DNA from: Halarchaeum grantii
Lineage (GTDB): Archaea > Halobacteriota > Halobacteria > Halobacteriales > Halobacteriaceae
DNA: 64,000 bases
Reading direction: 5' to 3'
NCBI RefSeq assembly: GCF_014647455.2
Contig: NZ_BMPF01000003.1
Span: 186,001-250,000 of the forward strand
Part shown: piece after piece, positions 1-8,667 of the stretch
Numbering within the stretch: the stretch's first letter is position 1
Layout of the letters: each line of letters starts with the position of its first letter
Made by a program: the position numbers and the translations under genes
Notes under the pieces: generated by a model
Seen by the model: only the letters and a program-made list of their open reading frames with translations
What the model was told of the DNA's origin: nothing
Databases searched by the model: none

Positions 1-47
1 ACCGCGGAGATATCGAGGGCATACCGGACGGGGACTAAGAGGGAGCG

Positions 48-1592
48 TTACGTCGTCTTCGCCGTGTCCGTCGAGGCACCGTCGGGTTCGACGTCGAGTT
101 TGTCGTCGTCCTCGAACGTCGCGCCGGTTACGACAACCGTGTACGTAGTGTTGTCGACGGTCGCGACAATCACGTTGTTCGGGCCTCCGCCGGTCATGAA
201 CCTGGCGTCGGAGAGATCGATATCTCCGGTGTGGGCCGTGATCGAGAGAGAACGCTGCCCGCGTTTATCGATTTCAACGTCCGACGCAGAGAGGTTGACG
301 TCGCCAGCCGTCGCTTTGACCTCGATCGATCCTCGGGTGGAGACATCCACGGCAGGCGCGACAACCGACTCCCCAGTCATCGTTATCGTCGCGCTGTTCA
401 TCGATTTCTCGGAGTGGACCGTCACGTTACGTAGGTCGAGCGTTCCGGAGGTTGCCTCAATATCGGCAGGCCCTGAACTGGTGAGTGAGGAATCAACTGC
501 GGTCATCGTGTTCCCGGTCAGCGTGAGCGTCGGATTATTGAGCGATTTCTCGGAGTGTATTCTCGAATCCTTAACGGAGAGCTCGCCGCCCGTCGCCGTA
601 AGCTTGAGGAGACTGTCACTGATGATCTCCGAGTTGTCGCGTACTTCCACGCTCGTCCCAGTAATCGAGAGCACGGACTTCTTCGCGTCTTTCGTCTCCG
701 TCACTGTCGAGTTGCTAATAGAGACCGTGTCCGCGGCGCTGATGTCGAGGCGCCCCTTCGAGCGTACCGTCGAGTTCGTGAGTTCGACGTTCGCGCCAGA
801 GAACGTGGCCTCGGTTAGATCGCGGTCGTTCCCCACTTCCGCACCGTCGAGACGGAGACAGCCGCGTGCGACGAGCGATATGCCGGCCTTCGGCCCCTTG
901 TTCGCGTTCACGAGCGTTCCCGCGAAGTAGATTTCGTCCGCACGGATTACTGCGCCCTTATCCGGATGGATCGTCACGCTCTCCGGAACGATCAGGGGTA
1001 CCTCGGTGTCGAGTCCGGTACCCAGATCGGGCGTCGGTTCACCAGCGTCATACGCTCCGTTCCCGTTGGTGTCGAGGAACGCCTCATCCGTACCGATTCC
1101 CGACCAGTCGACCGGACAGACGCTGGTACCGCTCTCGACGTCACTGTCATCATTCGTCACGGGCGTGGTCGTGTTCGTGAAGCGCTCGACGTCGAGGACG
1201 TCGTTCTTCGGCGTGTAGACGACGTAGACCTTCGTCAGGTGGCCGTCGAGCGTGTCGCTGTAGTCGTAGTGCCACGTCGAGGCGGGGTCGAAGTCGCCGC
1301 CGCCGTCGATGGTTCCGTCGGTGAAGGGGACGCGGACGCTGTCGGTCTCGGACTTGAGGACGGCCTCGAGCGTGTCGGGGTCGAAGCTGTCGCCACCGAG
1401 GTGGACGACGTCGACGGTCGTGTCGTTCGCGCTGACGTCGACCTGCCCGACGGTGTGGCCGGCGGCGCTCCCGTCGAGCGAGTGGTCGATGTAGGCGGCG
1501 CCGCTGGCCGTCACCGTAATCGCGACGATACCCGTCAGTAGGAGCGTGGCGAGTACGCTGCTCACTCCCCGTGAATCGGTGCTGGTTCCCAT
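48..1592 (-). CDS. Archaeal type IV pilin-like surface protein with beta-solenoid-like body
   Basis: The 514-residue product starts MGTSTDSRGVSSVLATLLL, the N-terminus of haloarchaeal type IV pilins: a short polar stretch, then a hydrophobic helix (about residues 11-34) that serves as prepilin signal and filament core. Residues 36-150 look like an ordinary haloarchaeal pilin domain. A Ca-binding-like loop (DTNGNGAYDAGE, about 174-185) follows, then a Ser/Thr/Asn-rich region (about 200-490) of short beta-strand repeats, with HSEKS recurring at about 346 and 393. This resembles a right-handed beta-helix. Cysteines occur at 159 and 244. I chose the ATG at 1592 because an open frame upstream does not code for pilin-like sequence. 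The DNA for the repeat region is visibly less GC-rich than its neighbours. The pilin class is inferred from the N-terminus; the role of the body is unknown, possibly adhesion or surface coating. Confidence 0.7.
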   Translation of the reverse strand: MGTSTDSRGVSSVLATLLLTGIVAITVTASGAAYIDHSLDGSAAGHTVGQVDVSANDTTVDVVHLGGDSFDPDTLEAVLKSETDSVRVPFTDGTIDGGGDFDPASTWHYDYSDTLDGHLTKVYVVYTPKNDVLDVERFTNTTTPVTNDDSDVESGTSVCPVDWSGIGTDEAFLDTNGNGAYDAGEPTPDLGTGLDTEVPLIVPESVTIHPDKGAVIRADEIYFAGTLVNANKGPKAGISLVARGCLRLDGAEVGNDRDLTEATFSGANVELTNSTVRSKGRLDISAADTVSISNSTVTETKDAKKSVLSITGTSVEVRDNSEIISDSLLKLTATGGELSVKDSRIHSEKSLNNPTLTLTGNTMTAVDSSLTSSGPADIEATSGTLDLRNVTVHSEKSMNSATITMTGESVVAPAVDVSTRGSIEVKATAGDVNLSASDVEIDKRGQRSLSITAHTGDIDLSDARFMTGGGPNNVIVATVDNTTYTVVVTGATFEDDDKLDVEPDGASTDTAKTT

Positions 1593-1850
1593 GGTAGGTT
1601 CCGGACCCCGTCGTCCCCCGGATTCATCACTAGTTTGTAATGTAGTGACATAAGGGTTTCCTCCCGCCCGCCGAGTGCGTCCGGAGCGTGGTTCTCGACT
1701 CGTGTGCGACCCGAGCGAGTGCGTCCCGGTCGTCGGCATTCCGTGGCCGCTCGGGGAGTGGGCGGTGAATCGCCCGACTGCGGGTCGAGCGGCGTCGCGC
1801 GACCCGTGCGGCCGGTGGAGTATAAGTCGTCGGCGGGCGTAGTCGTGCGC

Positions 1851-2246
1851 GTGAGCTACACGATCGACACGCGAGTCGATGGACCGTTCGAGGATGTCGT
1901 CGCGACGACCGAGGAGGAGCTGGCCGAGGAGGGGTTCGGCGTCCTCTGCGACGTCGACGTGCAGGCGACGATGAAGGAGAAGCTCGACGCGGAGGTCCGC
2001 GACTACCGCATCCTCGGCGCGTGCAACCCGCCGCTGGCGCACGACGCTCTCGAAGCCGAACCCGGTATCGGCGCGCTCCTCCCGTGTAACGTCGTGGTCT
2101 ACGCGGACGACGGCGGCGTCGCCGTGCGCGCCGTGGACCCGGAGCGCCTCCTCGGCATCGTCGAGAACGACGACGTCGAGGCCGTCGCCACGGACGTCCG
2201 CGAGCGACTCGTGCGCGTGGTCGAGTCCGTCGAAGCGTCGTTCTGA
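1851..2246 (+). CDS. DUF302 family protein
   Basis: The 131-residue soluble acidic protein resembles the DUF302 family: an alpha/beta fold with an N-terminal strand (SYTIDTRVDGPFEDV), the conserved segment YRILGACNPPLAHDAL around residues 45-60, and the segment IGALLPCNVVVY. The GTG start at 1851 is preferred over an in-frame start near 1704 because homology begins there. A TATA-like TATAAG at about 1821 lies about 30 bases upstream, which fits a leaderless transcript. The two cysteines (ACNPP and LLPCNV) are typical of the family. Its biochemical function is not established. It sits alone between the divergent pilin gene and a small membrane protein. Confidence 0.75.
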   Translation: MSYTIDTRVDGPFEDVVATTEEELAEEGFGVLCDVDVQATMKEKLDAEVRDYRILGACNPPLAHDALEAEPGIGALLPCNVVVYADDGGVAVRAVDPERLLGIVENDDVEAVATDVRERLVRVVESVEASF

Positions 2247-2324
2247 CGTATCGCAAGCCGGACGTGACGGCCGACTAACGCGTGGCCGTCCCCTTTTTGC
2301 TCGCGGGCGCCGACGCTACGTCGT

Positions 2325-2540
2325 GTGTCGCTTCTCTCGTGGGCCGTGCGTTTCGTCGCGGCGGCCGTCGTCTGGTGTAGTCTCCTCGCCGCCGCCGTCG
2401 CGGTCACGCTCGGTGGCGTCCTCGGCGTCCACCCGGGACCGTACGAGGGTGGCGCGCTCGTGCTCGCGTGCCTCCTGCTCGCCGCGCTCGCGAGCTACGT
2501 CGCCGTGACCGGCGTGCCGGCGCGCGCGGCGGACGCTTAA
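2325..2540 (+). CDS. Small two-helix membrane protein
   Basis: This 71-residue protein consists almost entirely of two hydrophobic segments (about residues 5-30 and 44-64) joined by a short polar loop (HPGPYEG). The start is GTG at 2325. Codon third positions are strongly G/C, as in real neighbouring genes. It runs tail to tail with the next gene and overlaps it by 4 bases. I do not recognise a family. Confidence 0.55.
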   Translation: MSLLSWAVRFVAAAVVWCSLLAAAVAVTLGGVLGVHPGPYEGGALVLACLLLAALASYVAVTGVPARAADA

Positions 2541-2749
2541 CCGTCCACGGGCGGGTGGACGAACACCGCCTCGCCGATGACGGCCAGACACCCGAGACAG
2601 CCGACGGCGAGCGTCGGCATCGCGGCGAGCGGCGAGAGGACCGCCGCACAGACCGCCGCCACGAGGAGGACGGCGATCGCTCCGAGAACGGCGTCCGGGC
2701 GACCGAATCGGGTCGTGAACGTTCGCTCCGTGGCGTCTGTCTCGGGCAT
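2537..2749 (-). CDS. Small membrane protein
   Basis: This 70-residue protein has an acidic-polar N-terminus (MPETDATERTF) and two hydrophobic segments (about residues 20-38 and 42-62). Its stop overlaps the stop of the convergent small membrane protein gene by 4 bases. It lies just upstream of the CysD-like gene in transcription order only in the sense of sharing the strand: it is 3' of that gene, with about 36 bases between them, so co-transcription is possible. No family is recognised. Confidence 0.55.
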   Translation of the reverse strand: MPETDATERTFTTRFGRPDAVLGAIAVLLVAAVCAAVLSPLAAMPTLAVGCLGCLAVIGEAVFVHPPVDG

Positions 2750-2785
2750 GGAACTGTGAGTGGGTGAGTGAGTGCTCGCCGGGCG

Positions 2786-3757
2786 TTACATGTAGCCGAG
2801 GTCTCGGAGGCGCTCCATGAGGTCCTCCTTGTCCTGGGCACGGCCGGCGCGCTCGGTGGTGTTGTCGAGGTCCTGGAGCCACGCCGGCTCGTCGTCGGCC
2901 TTGTCAGTGCTCACTTCGCTGCCGAGCGAGCGGAAGCCCTTGAAGTACTTCGGGCTGACGGGGATGTCCTCGTGGGTGATGCCCTCCGGCAGGTCGTCGT
3001 AGGCCTGCGGAACGTAGCCCTCGTCGGGGTAGCCGGGCACGCTCTCGGGGACGACGTAGTGCCAGAAGGCGTCCCAGACGGCGGCCTCGTCGAACTGGAG
3101 GATCGGCTGGATGCGGTCGTGGGGCGGGTAGATGTCGGGGTCGTGGCGCGGACTGAAGAACGTCTCGTCGGCGCGCGCCTCCTGTTCGTCCCAGCGGATG
3201 CCCGAGAAGATGCCGTCGACGTCGTACTCCTCGAGGGCGTCGTTGAGCGCGACGGTCTTCAGGAGGTGGTTGCCGACGTAGGTGTCCAGCAGGAAGGGGA
3301 AGGTGTCCTCCTCGTACTCGAGGATCTCCCGAACGTGATGCTGGTTGTGCTCGGAGAGCGCGGAGATGTCGATGTCGTCGCCGGGGTCGAGGTCGTTGGC
3401 CTCGACGTAGTCACCGACGTCCTCGTTGCGGGCGTAGATGAGCTCGAACTCCCACTCGTCGGCCCAGTGCTCGGCGAAGTCGAGGAGGTCCTCGAAGTGC
3501 TGGTAGTGGTCGATGAAGATGGCGGGCGGCATCTCGTAGCCGTACTCCTCGGCGACCTCCTTCACGAAGTAGAGAGTGAGCGTGGAGTCCTTCCCCCCGG
3601 TCCACATGATGGCGGGGTTCTCGTACTCCTCGAGGCCCGTCTGGACGACGTCGACGGCCTTCTCTATCTTGTCTTCGAGGTTCGGATAGTCGGCTGGGTC
3701 TTCGCCCTCGCCGTCGCTGTAGTCGACGTCGAGGTAGTCGGGGAAGTCCGCTGGCAT
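2786..3757 (-). CDS. CysD-like / PAPS reductase-family ATP pyrophosphatase
   Basis: The 323-residue protein belongs to the adenine nucleotide alpha-hydrolase superfamily of CysD and PAPS reductases. The PP-loop is visible as WTGGKDST (about residues 52-59). Further CysD-like segments are the RWDEQEARADETFFSPR stretch and RIQPILQFDEAAVWDAF, and the C-terminus TTERAGRAQDKEDLMERLRDLGYM (about 300-323, quoted here only as a landmark) mirrors the end of CysD. CysD makes adenylylsulfate from ATP and sulfate together with the GTPase CysN; no cysN or other sulfur gene is nearby, so the substrate is uncertain. A TATA-like CTTTACG lies about 30 bases upstream of the ATG at 3757. The following 281 bases up to 4039 carry only promoter-like sequence. 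Confidence 0.75.
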   Translation of the reverse strand: MPADFPDYLDVDYSDGEGEDPADYPNLEDKIEKAVDVVQTGLEEYENPAIMWTGGKDSTLTLYFVKEVAEEYGYEMPPAIFIDHYQHFEDLLDFAEHWADEWEFELIYARNEDVGDYVEANDLDPGDDIDISALSEHNQHHVREILEYEEDTFPFLLDTYVGNHLLKTVALNDALEEYDVDGIFSGIRWDEQEARADETFFSPRHDPDIYPPHDRIQPILQFDEAAVWDAFWHYVVPESVPGYPDEGYVPQAYDDLPEGITHEDIPVSPKYFKGFRSLGSEVSTDKADDEPAWLQDLDNTTERAGRAQDKEDLMERLRDLGYM

Positions 3758-4038
3758 CGTTCTACCCGGCTCTTACCCCCCCGACACGTAAAGGATTGCG
3801 TGTGCGGTCAGGGTTCTCCGCGGCACCGAAGATCCGGCGGATATTGACGGGAACCGCCGACGTGCTTCTCTGAGGCGGGACGGACGCGTGAGTGGTGTGA
3901 AAGCGTCGATACCCACCGTCTCGTCGTTCGAGCGCGCTCGATAGCCGTCACACGTCCGGACACGGACGCCGGGGAACGGCCGCGCGGCGGCCATCGACGG
4001 GGGGAAGAACAAAGGCGGCCGGCGGCGCACCTAGGTGT

Positions 4039-4407
4039 ATGCCGACTGGGACAGTCCTCTACGTCGACGACGACCGCGACTTCGCGGAACTCGTCGAACT
4101 CCGACTCTCGCGAGACATCGACTACGCCGTCGAGAGCGTTCGGACGGGCGACGCCGCGCTCGAACGCCTCGAGGACGGCAACGTCGTCTGTCTCGTTCTC
4201 GACTACCGGCTCCCGGGGACGAGCGGCCCCGAACTACTGGCGGAGGTCACGGAGCGCCATCCGCGCCTCCCCGTCGTCTTCTTCACGGGGATGGACGACC
4301 CGGAGACGGCTTCCGAGATGCGTGAGGCGGGCGCGGCGGCGTTCGTCCAGAAGGACGTGGGGAGCTTCGGCACGCTCGCGGACGCGATCCGCGAGGCGGT
4401 CGCGTAG
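4039..4407 (+). CDS. Stand-alone response regulator receiver protein
   Basis: The 122-residue protein is a single CheY-like receiver domain. The acidic pocket is D10/D11, the phospho-acceptor is D55 (LVLDYRLPGTSG), the switch threonine is T83 (FFTG) and the conserved lysine is K105. There is no output domain, which is common among haloarchaeal receivers; these act by protein contact or as phosphate sinks. No histidine kinase is adjacent. It has its own promoter region and is followed by a PadR regulator. Confidence 0.85.
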   Translation: MPTGTVLYVDDDRDFAELVELRLSRDIDYAVESVRTGDAALERLEDGNVVCLVLDYRLPGTSGPELLAEVTERHPRLPVVFFTGMDDPETASEMREAGAAAFVQKDVGSFGTLADAIREAVA

Positions 4408-4540
4408 ACGCCCGTCAGGCGCCGGACTCGGGGGCGACGCCGCGAGTCCGCTTCCTGTGGTGGGTCTGACTACAACATTCATTTAGTCGGGCGCCGACAG
4501 TCGGGTAGAGCGCCGGCGGAGGCCGGCATCCACACCCACA

Positions 4541-4879
4541 ATGCCACGTGACGACACCACCGATGGCCGTTCGCGGTCGAGCCACCGAGAGCACGACGCC
4601 GCGATGGCCGACCTCTCCGGGTTCCAGCGCGACATCCTCTGGGTCCTCTACGAGCGCGAACCGTGCAACGGCCTCGCGACGGAGGACGCGCTGGAGTCGT
4701 ACTACGGGACGACAGTCAACCACAGTCACGTCTACACGAACCTCGATCAGCTCACGGAGTCCGGGTTCATCGACAAGCGCCCCGGTGAGGGACGGGCGAA
4801 CGAGTACCGGCTCACCGAGTTCGCGCGGCGGGCGCTGGAACGCCGCAGAGAGTGGCTGAACGACCGCACCTCGGCGTAA
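4541..4879 (+). CDS. PadR family transcriptional regulator
   Basis: The 112-residue protein has a PadR winged helix: FQRDILWVLYE (helix 1), the recognition segment TTVNHSHVYTNLDQLTESGF, and the wing with DKRPGEGRANEYRLTE. A basic-acidic N-terminal extension of about 22 residues precedes it. ATG at 4541 is used; a second ATG at residue 22 (MADLSGF) is possible. The family generally represses neighbouring genes. It lies directly upstream of the ribonucleotide reductase operon, about 190 bases away, so it is a candidate regulator of nrdAB, but this is inference. Confidence 0.8.
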   Translation: MPRDDTTDGRSRSSHREHDAAMADLSGFQRDILWVLYEREPCNGLATEDALESYYGTTVNHSHVYTNLDQLTESGFIDKRPGEGRANEYRLTEFARRALERRREWLNDRTSA

Positions 4880-4891
4880 TTCAACTCTGTT

Positions 4892-4952
4892 TGTAGTACT
4901 GAAAGGCCACTTGCAAACCTTTATTCGCACCCGGATACACAGGGTGTAGTAC
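4892..4952 (+). promoter_or_regulatory. nrdAB promoter region with dyad and direct repeat
   Basis: A TATA-like CTTTATT lies at about 4918-4924. A perfect inverted repeat TACAC-AGG-GTGTA (4936-4948) falls where transcription would start, and TGTAGTAC occurs twice (4892-4899 and 4945-4952). The start codon is at 5070, so the transcript would have an unusually long leader of about 120 bases, in which GTAGT (near 4947) can pair with ACTAC (near 4974). This looks like an operator for nrd control, but the factor is unknown. Confidence 0.4.
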
Positions 4953-5069
4953 CGCCGGAGACGGCCGAAGGGCACTACAACGGCCGTTTTCGCGGATAGA
5001 GACATCACCGCACGACCGACAGAACACACCACCAGTGGCGACGCTGTCGGGCGGCGGCGACTATCCACC

Positions 5070-7502
5070 ATGAGTCAGACACAGACCCAGACACGAGAGA
5101 CCGTACGCGACGTCCTCGAGCGCGCCCGCGAGGGCCACGGGGACGTCGTCACCGACGACACGCTCACCGACCTCGTCGACGAGGCCGCCCACGCCCTCTA
5201 CGAGGGGGCCTCCACGGAGGAGGTCTACGAGGCCGCCATCGACACCCTCACCGCGCGCGTCGAGCGCGACCCGGTCTACAAGCGGGTCGCCGCCGACGTC
5301 TTCCTGCAGAAGTACTTCCGCGAGGTGGCCGGCGAGGACGCCACCGGCTACGAGCGCGACCGGACGTATCGCGCCACCTTTCGCGAGAACATCGCGGAGA
5401 TGGTCGAACGCGACATCCTCGACGAACGCATGCTCACGCGCTTCGACCTCGAACGCCTCGCCGACTCCCTCGAACCCGACCGCGACGGCAACTTCGAGTA
5501 CATGGCGCTCGACACGCTCTACCAGCGCTACTTCCTGAAGACCGCCGACGACGAGCGCATGGAGCTCCCGCAGGCCTTCTGGATGCGCGTCGCGATGGGC
5601 CTCGCCCTCGAGGAGGACGACCCGAACGCGCGCGCCGAGGAGTTCTACGACGTCCTCTCGAAGCTCGAGTTCACGCCCTCCTCGCCGACCCTCTTCCACG
5701 CGGGTACCACCCACCCGCAGCTCTCCTCCTGCTACCTCACGACCGTTCCGGACGACCTCGAAGGTATCTTCGACGCGTACAAGGAGCACGCGACGCTCTC
5801 GAAGTGGTCCGGGGGGCTGGGCAACGACTGGACGAACGTCCGCGCCGCCGGCGCGCGCATCTCCTCGACGGGCGTCGAGTCCACGGGCACCGTCCCCTTC
5901 CTCCGCATCTCGAACGACGTCACGGGCGCCATCAACCGCTCGGGGAAGCGACGCGGCGCCGCCGCCGCCTACCTCGCGGCGTGGCACGCCGACTACCCGG
6001 ACTTCCTCGACTTGAAGCGAAATACGGGCGACGAGCGTCGGCGCACCCCCGACATGAACACGGCGGCGTGGGTGCCCGACCTCTTCATGGAGCGCGTCCA
6101 GGAGGACGAGGAGTGGACGCTCTTCAGCCCCGACGAGGTGCCGGAGCTCCACGAGACCTACGGCGAGGAGTTCCGCGAGCGCTACGAGGCCTACGAGGAG
6201 GCCGCCCGCGAGGGCGAGATCGACGAGTACGAGGTCGTGGACGCCGCCGACCTCTGGCGCAAGACCCTCACGCGGCTCTTCGAGACCGGCCACCCGTGGA
6301 TCACGTTCAAGGACCCCTGTAACGTCCGCTCGCCGCAGGACCACGCGGGGACGATCCACTCCTCGAACCTCTGCACGGAGATCACGCTGAACACGAGCGA
6401 GGAGGAGACGGCGGTCTGCAACCTCGGGAGCGTCAACTACGAGACGCACGTCGAGAACGCGGAGCTCGACCGCGAGCGCCTCGGCGACACCATCGAGACG
6501 GCGATGCGGATGCTCGACAACGTCGTCGACCTCTGCTTCTACCCGACGGAGAAGGCCGAGCGCTCGAACATGCGCCATCGCCCCATCGGCCTCGGGACGA
6601 TGGGCTTCCACGCCGCGCTCATGGAGTGCGGGATTCCGATGAACTCCTCGGAGGCCATCGAGAAGGCGAACCGCTGGCAGGAGCTCGTCTCCTACCACGC
6701 GATCCTCGAGTCCTCGCGGCTCGCGAAGGAGCGCGGCACCTACGACTCCTACGAGGGGTCGAAGTGGGACCGGGGCGTCCTCCCGCAGGATACCGTGGAC
6801 CGCCTCGAGGAGACCCGTGGCCGCGAGATCCCCACCGACCGGGAGGAGACGCTCGACTGGTTCGTCGTCCGCGAGCACGTCGACGAGCACGGGATGCGCA
6901 ACTCGAACACGATGGCCATCGCGCCGACGGCGACCATCTCCACGATCAACGGCACGACGCCGTCCATCGAGCCCATCTACTCGAACCTCTACGTGAAGTC
7001 GAACATGAGCGGCGACTTCACGGTCGTCAACGACCGCCTCGTCGAGGACCTGAAGGAACTCGACCTGTGGACCGAGGAGACGCGCGACCGCATCAAGTTC
7101 CACGACGGCTCCATTCAGGAACTCGAGGCGGTGCCCGAGGACCTGAAGGAACTCTATCGCGGCGCCTTCGAGATCGACCCGCGCCACCAGCTCGACCTCA
7201 CCGCCCACCGGGGGACGTGGATCGACCAATCGGTCTCGCACAACGTCTTCTTCCCGAGCACGGACGGGAGCCTGCTCGACGACGTCTATACGCGCGCGTG
7301 GGAGATGGGCGTGAAGACGACGTACTACCTGCGGACGCTCGGTGCCTCCCAGATCGAGAAGTCCACGCTCGACATGGACGAGTACGGGAAGACCCAGCAC
7401 CGCGACGACGACGCGACGGCCGCGACGGACGGCGGTGAGCGAACCGACGACGACACAGAGCTCTGCGCGGTCGAAGACCCGACCTGCGACGCCTGCCAAT
7501 AA
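5070..7502 (+). CDS. nrdA: Ribonucleoside-diphosphate reductase, class I large (alpha) subunit
   Basis: The 810-residue protein reduces ribonucleoside diphosphates to deoxyribonucleotides together with the NrdB partner encoded just downstream. Residues 10-90 look like a reduced ATP-cone-like region. The catalytic residues of the ten-stranded barrel are visible: C221 (LSSCYL) and C450 (AVCNLGS) form the redox pair, and N433, C435 and E437 (SNLCTEI) form the active-site triad. The phosphate-binding segment is PTATISTINGTTPSIEP. The C-terminal tail carries the shuttle cysteines C806 and C809 (CDACQ). The length fits class I NrdA. The nrdB start lies 16 bases after the stop, so the two genes form an operon. 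The family assignment is certain. Confidence 0.96.
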   Translation: MSQTQTQTRETVRDVLERAREGHGDVVTDDTLTDLVDEAAHALYEGASTEEVYEAAIDTLTARVERDPVYKRVAADVFLQKYFREVAGEDATGYERDRTYRATFRENIAEMVERDILDERMLTRFDLERLADSLEPDRDGNFEYMALDTLYQRYFLKTADDERMELPQAFWMRVAMGLALEEDDPNARAEEFYDVLSKLEFTPSSPTLFHAGTTHPQLSSCYLTTVPDDLEGIFDAYKEHATLSKWSGGLGNDWTNVRAAGARISSTGVESTGTVPFLRISNDVTGAINRSGKRRGAAAAYLAAWHADYPDFLDLKRNTGDERRRTPDMNTAAWVPDLFMERVQEDEEWTLFSPDEVPELHETYGEEFRERYEAYEEAAREGEIDEYEVVDAADLWRKTLTRLFETGHPWITFKDPCNVRSPQDHAGTIHSSNLCTEITLNTSEEETAVCNLGSVNYETHVENAELDRERLGDTIETAMRMLDNVVDLCFYPTEKAERSNMRHRPIGLGTMGFHAALMECGIPMNSSEAIEKANRWQELVSYHAILESSRLAKERGTYDSYEGSKWDRGVLPQDTVDRLEETRGREIPTDREETLDWFVVREHVDEHGMRNSNTMAIAPTATISTINGTTPSIEPIYSNLYVKSNMSGDFTVVNDRLVEDLKELDLWTEETRDRIKFHDGSIQELEAVPEDLKELYRGAFEIDPRHQLDLTAHRGTWIDQSVSHNVFFPSTDGSLLDDVYTRAWEMGVKTTYYLRTLGASQIEKSTLDMDEYGKTQHRDDDATAATDGGERTDDDTELCAVEDPTCDACQ

Positions 7503-7518
7503 CACCCACTATACCGCT

Positions 7519-8511
7519 ATGCCTGTCCTGAACCACGACGACGAGCACGACCCGAACAAGATACTGCCCATCGACTACGACTGGGCGCGCGAGTACTACG
7601 AGGCCGGCGTGAACAACAACTGGGTGCCGGAGGAGATCCCGATGCAGGACGACGTCGCCCAGTGGCAGGGCGACGCGCTCTCCGAGGCCGAACGCCAGCT
7701 CGTCGAGTGGAACCTCGGGTTCTTCTCGACGGCCGAATCCCTGACGGCGAACAACATCGTCCTCGCCATCTACGACTACGTGACGGCGCCGGAGTGTCGC
7801 CAGTACCTCCTCCGGCAGGCCTACGAGGAGGCGATTCACACGGACACCTTCATCTACTGCTGTGACTCGCTGGGCTTCGAGCCCGACTACCTCTACGGGA
7901 TGTACGACCGCATCCCCGCCATCCAGCAGAAGGACGAGTTCGTCGTCGACCTGACGCGCGCCGTCGACGACCCCGACTTCGAGTTGGAGACGGAGGATGA
8001 CGTCCGCGACCTCCTGCGCGACCTCGTCGGCTTCTACGTCGTCATGGAGGGCCTCTTCTTCTACGCGGGGTTCGCGATGATGCTCGGGCTGAAGCGCCAG
8101 AACAAGATGGTGGGCGTCGGCCAGCAGTTCGAGTACATCATGCGCGACGAGTCCCTCCACGTGGGCTTCGGCGTCGACCTCATCAACCAGATCCGCGAGG
8201 AGAACCCCGGCGTCTGGACCGACAGCTTCGACGAGGAGATCCGGGAGATGATCACGGAGGCCGTCACCCTCGAGCAGATATACGCCCGCGAGGCCTGCCC
8301 GCAGGAGGTCTTCGGGATGAGCCCCGAGCAGTTCGCGGAGTACGTCGAGTACGTCGCGGACCGCCGCTTCGGCCAGCTCGACATGGCCGAGGAGTACGGG
8401 ACGGCCAACCCCTTCCCGTGGATGAGCGAGCAGGTCGACCTGAACAAGGAGAAGAACTTCTTCGAGACGCAGGTCACCGAGTACCAGTCCGGCGGCAGCC
8501 TCGACTGGTAG
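7519..8511 (+). CDS. nrdB: Ribonucleoside-diphosphate reductase small (beta) subunit, class Ic-type
   Basis: The 330-residue ferritin-like protein provides the metal cofactor that generates the catalytic oxidant for NrdA. The metal ligands are E73 (AESL), E104 and H107 (EEAIH), E177 (VMEGLF), and E211 and H214 (DESLH). The position of the radical tyrosine of class Ia enzymes (Y122 in E. coli) is F111, and the first ligand is Glu rather than Asp. Both are hallmarks of class Ic enzymes such as that of Chlamydia, which use a Mn/Fe centre instead of a tyrosyl radical. The ATG at 7519 is chosen because an open frame upstream overlaps nrdA in another frame. Y322 near the C-terminus probably joins the radical path. 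Confidence 0.95.
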   Translation: MPVLNHDDEHDPNKILPIDYDWAREYYEAGVNNNWVPEEIPMQDDVAQWQGDALSEAERQLVEWNLGFFSTAESLTANNIVLAIYDYVTAPECRQYLLRQAYEEAIHTDTFIYCCDSLGFEPDYLYGMYDRIPAIQQKDEFVVDLTRAVDDPDFELETEDDVRDLLRDLVGFYVVMEGLFFYAGFAMMLGLKRQNKMVGVGQQFEYIMRDESLHVGFGVDLINQIREENPGVWTDSFDEEIREMITEAVTLEQIYAREACPQEVFGMSPEQFAEYVEYVADRRFGQLDMAEEYGTANPFPWMSEQVDLNKEKNFFETQVTEYQSGGSLDW

Positions 8512-8667
8512 CGAGCGCGCGGACGGCCCGCGCGCTCGGCGGTCGGCGAGCGCATCGCGGTCCGGTCGCGACCTGAGCGGTCGCCCCCCGCATCCGGTCG
8601 CGTGACGGCTCTGCGACAGATTTATCTGATAGTCCGATGACGCCTCGGCTATGTTGGGTGATAGCAG

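Noticed and set aside
5061-7505. An 814-codon open frame on the minus strand opposite nrdA
   Set aside because: It is the mirror image of a real gene in GC-rich DNA; its Val/Arg/Leu/Glu-rich product has no known motif, while the plus strand has full NrdA motifs.
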